A stretch of DNA of 29,911 bases from a virus: IMG/VR virus record IMGVR_UViG_3300009071_000039, positions 1 to 29,911 of that record. One strand, written 5' to 3'. Of the stretch, positions 28,201 to 29,911 are shown piece after piece (the first letter of the stretch is position 1; each line of letters begins with the position of its first letter). A program made the position numbers and the translations under genes. The notes under the pieces were generated by a model, which worked only from the letters and a program-made list of their open reading frames with translations, made no database searches and was not told the origin of the DNA.

Positions 28201-29839
28201 AATTGAAGAGCTAGTAATTTTTGTAAATGGTACAATTATTACAGATTACACTTTTGCCGCAAGTGGTAGTTTTGCAACTGCAATTACTTTTACAAGTTCC
28301 TATGGTGCCAGTGATTGGATTACATTCATAGCTCTCGGAGCAACAACACCAACACAGTATTCATGGAGTACGCCTCAAGTACAATATATTACATACGATG
28401 GTTCAAGTTTACTTGACAATCTAACAAACAGTATAGAGGGCACAAATCCTGCTAACTTAATAGTAGAACGTGAAGGGCTTAGGTTACGTCCGTCAGAAGG
28501 AATAGAATACACTGCTGATGGTTCAAGTGCTGGTCCATATTATATAAGCACTACAGGAAAAACAAATCAAGCTCTGATTGCAGATAATGATATACTTGTA
28601 TACGTAGATGGCGTAAAAAAGAATCTAGCAGTAGATTGGAATCTAAGCACATGGGATGGATCCAGTGATAGATATGTAGAATTTACATCAGGAAGTTTGC
28701 CAGAAGCAAACCAAAATATCAAGATCTTTACAACCACAGACGCCGATTATGTGTTGCTCGGTGACCAGATTGACCTACGTGTAAGTGCAATTGCTAATGC
28801 TCAGTTTGCAGTTACAACTTTCAATGACACAATGCAACAGAACATTATAACCAAAGTGTTTGTTGGTCCAACCACAAGTGGTGTAACAACATCGGTTGCA
28901 TACGATGAGGATGCTTATGATGAGAGCACTTTTGATGAGACAGTTGGTGTTACTGTGGACACAAATATTTTTAATCTTGGAAGAATTGTAACCAGTCCAG
29001 AGAGATTGATTGTAACACTTAATGGTCAGTTTATTAGTCAATCAGAGTTTACCCTTTCAGAAGGAGGTGTCACTACTACTCTAACACTAGATCGACCAAT
29101 TATAAGCAATGTTGATGTAGTAGTTGCAACTATTTTTACAAATACAGTAGTTCCAAATAGCCTTAATTTTAGAATTTTCCAAGACATGTTAGGCAACCAA
29201 AAGCTATTGAGAATGAACACTAAAAACACAACTCAACTTGCACAGGATCTTGCAATAACTGATGATACAATTTACATTAAAGATGCAACAAAATTAAGCG
29301 AACCAAATCTCGAAGCTAATATATTTGGACAACTCATAGTTGGCGGAGAGCGTATTACCTATAGAATAAGAAATACTAGCAACAATACTGTAAGTGATCT
29401 CAGAAGAGGAACTTCAGGTACTGGTGTGTATGCACATAGTTCGGGTGCTAGTGTAAGTGATGTTGGACCAGGTGAGCAGTTACCAGCAACCTATCAACAA
29501 AAAACAACCACAGACAAAACCAACGAGGGAGACGGCTCAACAAAAGTTTTTACAACATCGATTGTCATTCCTACACTTGTAGATAGCACTGAATTGTCTG
29601 ATGCAATCACAGTAACAGTTGCAGGCACTGTGCTAGTGCCAGAAACTGATTATACAGTAACACAAGTAAACACGACAACCACTGAAGTAACTTTAACTAC
29701 TGCACCAGCAGACGGAGTAGAAGTTTGGTTTAGTCAGGTTACTGCTAACGTAATGTATGCACAAGGCGCTGGTACTGCAAGTAACGGTATACCTTTGCAA
29801 GATCAAAAAACACCAGCAGTAGAATTCTTAAAGAGTTAA
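16265..29839 (+). CDS. Giant virion structural protein in the gene 7 position (baseplate/tail)
   Basis: One uninterrupted frame of 4524 residues, roughly 0.5 MDa. Start ATG 16265, one base after the gp6 stop, with GGAG 9 nt upstream. The N-terminus (SEDFLPEIFQTPANKQLLRS, TLDQLTQNPKL, GYIGRKIGPGV, VNFGQYYWVAAGP; 1-145) matches very large structural proteins I recall from marine T4-like phages. Further visible parts: FWRGIYFDLYD and SWWNTKYGPAPYTSG near 1280-1320; seven FG-GAP blades (2206 to about 2910); VKPYHVQVREF (about 3500); paired GSGYxxxP repeats (3587-3642); an Asp-rich piece with DGGAFVDTYSSHAPEELLPG (about 3829-3850); and repeated VxVNGxxL...DYT modules, concentrated after 3980. The C-terminus ends LQDQKTPAVEFLKS. 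Position after gp25-gp6 is that of T4 gene 7, the 1032-residue wedge protein, but I cannot show homology. Likely roles are wedge scaffold and host contact. Confidence 0.85.
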   Translation: MAKRIRSEDFLPEIFQTPANKQLLRSTLDQLTQNPKLKPTEGYIGRKIGPGVTASDSYVLEPTQTRTNYQLEPGVVQTNDNGTEIKNTITYPGIIDSLALQGSNTTRDDRLFDSEYYSFDPMVDFDKYVNFGQYYWVAAGPDSVSVFANAIPIRASYDVKYENTGYTFSGYSGTLPTISLARQGEYNFNVSDTGRNFWIQSQPGTSGVLSQQPNQSSRDVLGVTNNGDDFGTVTFNVPSNTAQNFYFTLTDIGATDLVASTLNFNQINNQYVDVFLAANGGIDGITDLQNRTLIFVGGQSDGWADEEPFDSQGFDNTVFSDTDPIDGNANRLVQWRINYNYADPERPFMELTKVQSIANLSKTVIEYGTSNAGKTWYKNADGVFELQPLITANLDILYYQDASDELNFGVIRLVDQENLSDLNVDEDIVGKATYTSPNGVVFTNGLKVEFTGAIVPNSYEGKEYYVEGVGSAIELLPVTDFVTPETYTVSATTPFDSLAYDVGGYDATANAPTQQDYMTINRASIDKNAWSRSNRWFHIDVLRSTATYNNVTLVIDNNARAKRPILEFRKNLKLINGGTEGITPVDIIDFSQENAFQNVNGSIGYSVDGYTLIAGSRIIFANDNDPQVKNKIYTVSFVDLKDGSAPTIDLQAASLTSPEVPINSNLVVLSGITEQGKSYYFNGTSWIKGQQKTDTNQAPLFDVFDPNGYSYSDTSVYPSTTFQGTKIFSYAVGTGTTDTIIDQPLKYSSINNVGDIVFDNNLYTDTFTYVVNASSSTQKIDTGLIRQYNTRTTFNKLLGWQTHFNTSVQRQSFTFDYTGLPLVLDIPVITDTSQVPVKVFVDGQFVLPDTYTYTTNADNVTEITFNPNVTGEPNTDPPVGTVVEAQVLSNSASTIGFYTVPSNLESNPMNKNSEGFTLGTIRTHYETICQNLEDFTGKIHGANNLRDLGNVVPYGQLILQQSSPLTMMTPFINGRDTEFFRALEFNSAEYGKTKNKILDFVANNDWSGKSTAYILDTTLTTINAGKDANAPFYWTDSVPCGNVFETTTYTFSAISTYTFDTLYSYDFTTANYNGILVYLTPKATGKQTQLIGDGEEYTVATDGPRITINSSTVTLEIGDIITIREYTATYGSYVPATPSMLGLYPVYLPQSFVDNTYVTPTTVIQGHDGSLTVAWETGDYRNDVLLELEKRIYNNIKINSAEKYDPPLRASDVIPGQFRTTDYTLTEVNNILNVSFLAWVGANRVNYKDQSYDADNQFTWNYSNSSNRLDNDPLLGFWRGIYFDLYDTDSPHTRPWEMVGLSVRPSWWNTKYGPAPYTSGNLVLWNDMAKGIIAYPTGDVVVKEFVRPQLLDCLPTDSQGNLVSPMQSIVGSYDQSSFVKSWVAGDFGPTQTAWRRSSYYPFAIQRLLALCEPAKYFSLFADRDLYKYNTEFNQYLYNNRFRIDPAQVSVYGNGIIKNSYINFVVDYNRVTGTDSTVLVTDKLANLNVRLCYRMASFSDKSYLKIFAEKSSPNSLNSSLLLPDESFNLYLYQNPSFSEIQYSAVTVQRTTNGYSVNGYSTTKPYFEILQSVPTGKFTSIDVNGQQSRINNTYTNNVVQVPYGYVFTSTNSVVDFLTSYGAYLDKQGLTFDSQVNETIVDWTQMAREFLYWVGQSWTVGSLINLNPGADILKLKQNFAVVESLKNENINDIMLDQNFEPLFGKDYAVERLDNELKLIGLNNQTFSFLNARFTSYEHIIVFDNTTIFNDLIYNPITGARQNRLLLNGNTVYEWNGTLDAQGFILNQDNIKEWVPNQPYTKGQIVLYKEAYWSATRLLPPNPEFVFADWIKSDFDRIQTGLLPNIATKADAQRENYDIHTANLESDSTLLGLGLIGFRPRQYMQNLNLDDISQAGLYSQFLGTKGTIRAAEQLKSANLGKEEAEYEIKENWAIQRGIYGANANRSYFELRLDESKLLANPSTVAVVDPGDITTANQEILINNIWKQSYKITNKNILPTVATIPEDRALPSAGYVNYDDVDIKVFDFDDLTNVVANLDKIAIGTNVWVAKANSFDWNIYRNNLLNASLEIVVDNLNDTCTLTFNTNHNLSVGKRFVIKYFDDDVDGAYIVNSIPSLKTIVISLSLPGDITSLTGDGLVLTLESVRVAQTSDVADLSFVNNIVTGNQVWVDNFGDDKWAVLQKINPFGTSTELDADAPIINDLYGTTVEQGLVGQGLAIGAPGYGSGTGAIYCLNKSDTNTYKQVAIMTPGATGFSGVGTSLSVGNNERIVTGAPASDSNKGYALGLRRNSSNGTYTQTQLFNTGTNNVDNFGQSVAVSDDERWLYISAPTATASSNYVYAYQQIGVQDQTIEYTANGTTTDFIITGTIVVSSVNSTAETQIGVTRNNVSQTVTTEYTVETVGGNQVVRFVTAPNENDEIRITRKQSVTYLPSVLTTTFSTATVFSVTDIYSFAVYYNGELLRPIHDYTFAANTVTLLSGISSGALLISAKTYWDFVANINISGSVGDLIGQSISTTTDGRQLIIGAPGSDVTVGSTTTTDAGKVYIYDRSVQRFQVTTASTTTQNFTTTDTPVGTPVVTVNGTYLIPTAQNNNSQFSHSGTTITIGTATNPYTLNVGDIIEVETNTFRLVQTINSPTPGEEYNFGQVVDMCSTNCSLYIAEPNDSTITVQGGSVDRWINQSRLFGTITGTETNPVLTATDSIRINNYYVTLTGTTVASLVTDITNADIPNVSASEVNGALQINLTNIQAGEEFIKLQVAPGNGTAFADLGLAQMVFAQTIVSPVKQNYGHFGESVKIDSTATTLVVGAPDATANLPTTFDNNTTYFDSKSTNVIDSLSESGVVYTYNFLNAANASATNPGKFVFGQQLYDTSMVSFDKFGSAVDYYDGVLLVGAPNDDLDDSSGNYGRVTQFVNANKESAWKVVYSQQPIVNSALLNSVFTYSKVTNEVDTYLDFIDPLQGKILGSASANINYTGGIDPAAYNTGTVNNFGSQWRDEHLGEFWWDLSTVRFIDYHQDNIEYKARRWGQLFPGSTVDIYQWTKNSVAPADYSGPGTVYTTESYVVTSNLDSAGTFVTNYYYWVKGLTAIPANKTLSSNSITQYIADPRSSGVSYSAALSPSTIGLYNVRSQLVAKDTILHVEFDKLENTDAVHSEYDLITTKDANSFLGTGLYRKFLDSYCGIDTLGNIVPDPTLSIADRYGVAFRPRQSFFIDRFLALENYMVRANRIMKQYPISESKSFRLLNSEDPEPTSVSGLWDKKLATYAELTYQDLRQVPIGYNYLVQSDSTQEGMWTIYTVIAGPSLQLARVQNYDTKLYWSYVDWNGTNADGTTYSAANASAYEVAVYSNLLALENVSDGQWATVLANSFGKREVYQYSTTTSEWTRVFLEDGTIAVDKTIWDYSVGNFGFSVEAFDAQRFAQAPDVETRQILKALNEEIFTNELKIFRNELLILTFEYIMSEQSAPDWLIKTSLIDVNHKIRDLKEYPIFRRDNQDFVSQYIEEVKPYHVQVREFNLRYEGEDTYNGSVTDFDLPAYYDATLNQFVSPILDDSQFPKSLSAVPSTSSVWTTFPWSQWYNNYKLQVKSVTVINGGSGYTLAPEVVVTGDATTQATMTATVNTAGVVTRINVITPGSGYTTTPTVTISGGNGTGATAVVVLEPQQVRDFTTTIKYDRITYTSTVKDWTANTAFIAGELVRYPVPTVGVVNVSLPEVYSVTANFTSGTTFDPDNYTKVDQSTLDGADRTIGLYTPEPNEPGRELAQVMTGIDYPGVQVDAPDFDENTGYDIGNFDITPYDNIDFGPEGLPTYDPAILDVIYESSFTDTYLGTRATDINVDGGAFVDTYSSHAPEELLPGSEFDTLDLKVFTRPGSDWSSDGHGFDIATTNVTFNGSGTTVDFSSQMLHPVGIKVIDLSSGQGIGTTDYSVNWVSKTVSLGASIPSSIGDIISVKVFGLGGGSQLYKESIIGTDVVANTSTIPVVFSQIEELVIFVNGTIITDYTFAASGSFATAITFTSSYGASDWITFIALGATTPTQYSWSTPQVQYITYDGSSLLDNLTNSIEGTNPANLIVEREGLRLRPSEGIEYTADGSSAGPYYISTTGKTNQALIADNDILVYVDGVKKNLAVDWNLSTWDGSSDRYVEFTSGSLPEANQNIKIFTTTDADYVLLGDQIDLRVSAIANAQFAVTTFNDTMQQNIITKVFVGPTTSGVTTSVAYDEDAYDESTFDETVGVTVDTNIFNLGRIVTSPERLIVTLNGQFISQSEFTLSEGGVTTTLTLDRPIISNVDVVVATIFTNTVVPNSLNFRIFQDMLGNQKLLRMNTKNTTQLAQDLAITDDTIYIKDATKLSEPNLEANIFGQLIVGGERITYRIRNTSNNTVSDLRRGTSGTGVYAHSSGASVSDVGPGEQLPATYQQKTTTDKTNEGDGSTKVFTTSIVIPTLVDSTELSDAITVTVAGTVLVPETDYTVTQVNTTTTEVTLTTAPADGVEVWFSQVTANVMYAQGAGTASNGIPLQDQKTPAVEFLKS
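22880..24990 (+). other. FG-GAP (integrin-like) beta-propeller region, seven blades, in the giant protein
   Basis: Seven blade-like units, each with an FG/VG-x-S/G turn followed about 10-15 residues later by (G/S)AP or AEP: residues about 2206 (GLVGQGLAIGAPGYG), 2249 (GVGTSLSV...GAPASDS), 2305 (NFGQSVAV...ISAP), 2503 (LIGQSIST...IGAPGSD), 2638 (NFGQVVDM...AEPNDS), 2786 (HFGESVKI...GAPDAT) and 2873 (KFGSAVDY...GAPNDDL). Insertions separate blades 3-4, 4-5 and 5-6. Confidence 0.8.
27023..27190 (+). repeat. Tandem GSGYxxxP repeat in the giant protein
   Basis: NGGSGYTLAPEVVVTG (from residue 3587) and PGSGYTTTPTVTISGG (from residue 3628) are two copies of a glycine-turn beta repeat of about 40 residues, common in phage tail proteins. 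Confidence 0.8.
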
Positions 29840-29870
29840 AACCCTGGTTAATAGATAAGGTAAATACAGT

Positions 29871-29911
29871 ATGGAACAAAAGACAGACAACGAGGCCATA
29901 GTGGACCAAGA
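29871..29911 (+). CDS. Start of the next gene, truncated by the window end
   Basis: ATG 29871 opens MEQKTDNEAIVDQ and runs off the right edge. It follows the giant gene by 31 nt. AAGG lies about 10 nt upstream. The position suggests another tail or baseplate protein, but 13 residues are too few to identify it. Confidence 0.55.
   Translation, partial: MEQKTDNEAIVDQ

Noticed and set aside
29840-29850. AACC-CT-GGTT as a terminator after the giant gene
   Set aside because: Four-base stem with a two-base loop and no following T-run; too weak.
29859-29866. GGTAAATA before the last partial gene as a late promoter
   Set aside because: Two mismatches to TATAAATA and only 4 nt from the ATG, so the transcript would lack a usable leader.

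Overview
The window is a continuous piece of a T4-like myovirus genome (Caudoviricetes, contractile tail). It is AT-rich and densely packed, with genes overlapping or separated by a few bases. The protein set looks like the marine T4-like phages that infect cyanobacteria or SAR11-type bacteria: a gp46 with the extended GGDGSRNGTGKTT P-loop, a gp48-like cap protein with the LYLTGLGEYQFN core, and a short gp53. The host cannot be read from the sequence. I saw no tRNA, integrase, transposase or CRISPR array.

Left block (1-4032, all minus strand). Read in its own direction this is late sigma factor gp55, recombination nuclease subunit gp47, two overlapping reading frames that look like halves of one protein, and the start of gp46, which runs off the left edge. 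Upstream of gp55 is a textbook host sigma-70 promoter (TTGACT, 17 bp, TATAAT), so this block is probably read early by unmodified host polymerase. gp46 and gp47 form the Rad50/Mre11-like complex for recombination and DNA processing. gp55 later redirects host polymerase to late promoters.

Right block (4142 to the end, all plus strand). This is a baseplate and tail assembly operon that starts at a T4-type late promoter (CATAAATA) in the same 109-bp divergent region. The order is: gp48-like tail tube cap carrying a long VDDF repeat region; gp53 wedge; a 1092-residue hub-like structural protein; gp5-like spike with OB fold and beta-helix but no lysozyme domain; gp25; gp6; then a 13.6-kb gene for a 4524-residue virion protein in the position of T4 gene 7; and the first 13 codons of another gene. 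A second late promoter and an 18-bp perfect palindrome lie between gp25 and gp6.

The two blocks are linked: the left block supplies the late sigma factor that should switch on the right block, and both start from one divergent control region. Most unusual are the giant protein with seven FG-GAP (integrin-like beta-propeller) blades interrupted by repeated small modules, the 13-fold VDDF repeat in the tail cap protein, an extra segment of roughly 130-150 residues inside gp55, and the split gene between gp47 and gp46, which also lacks a good start codon.
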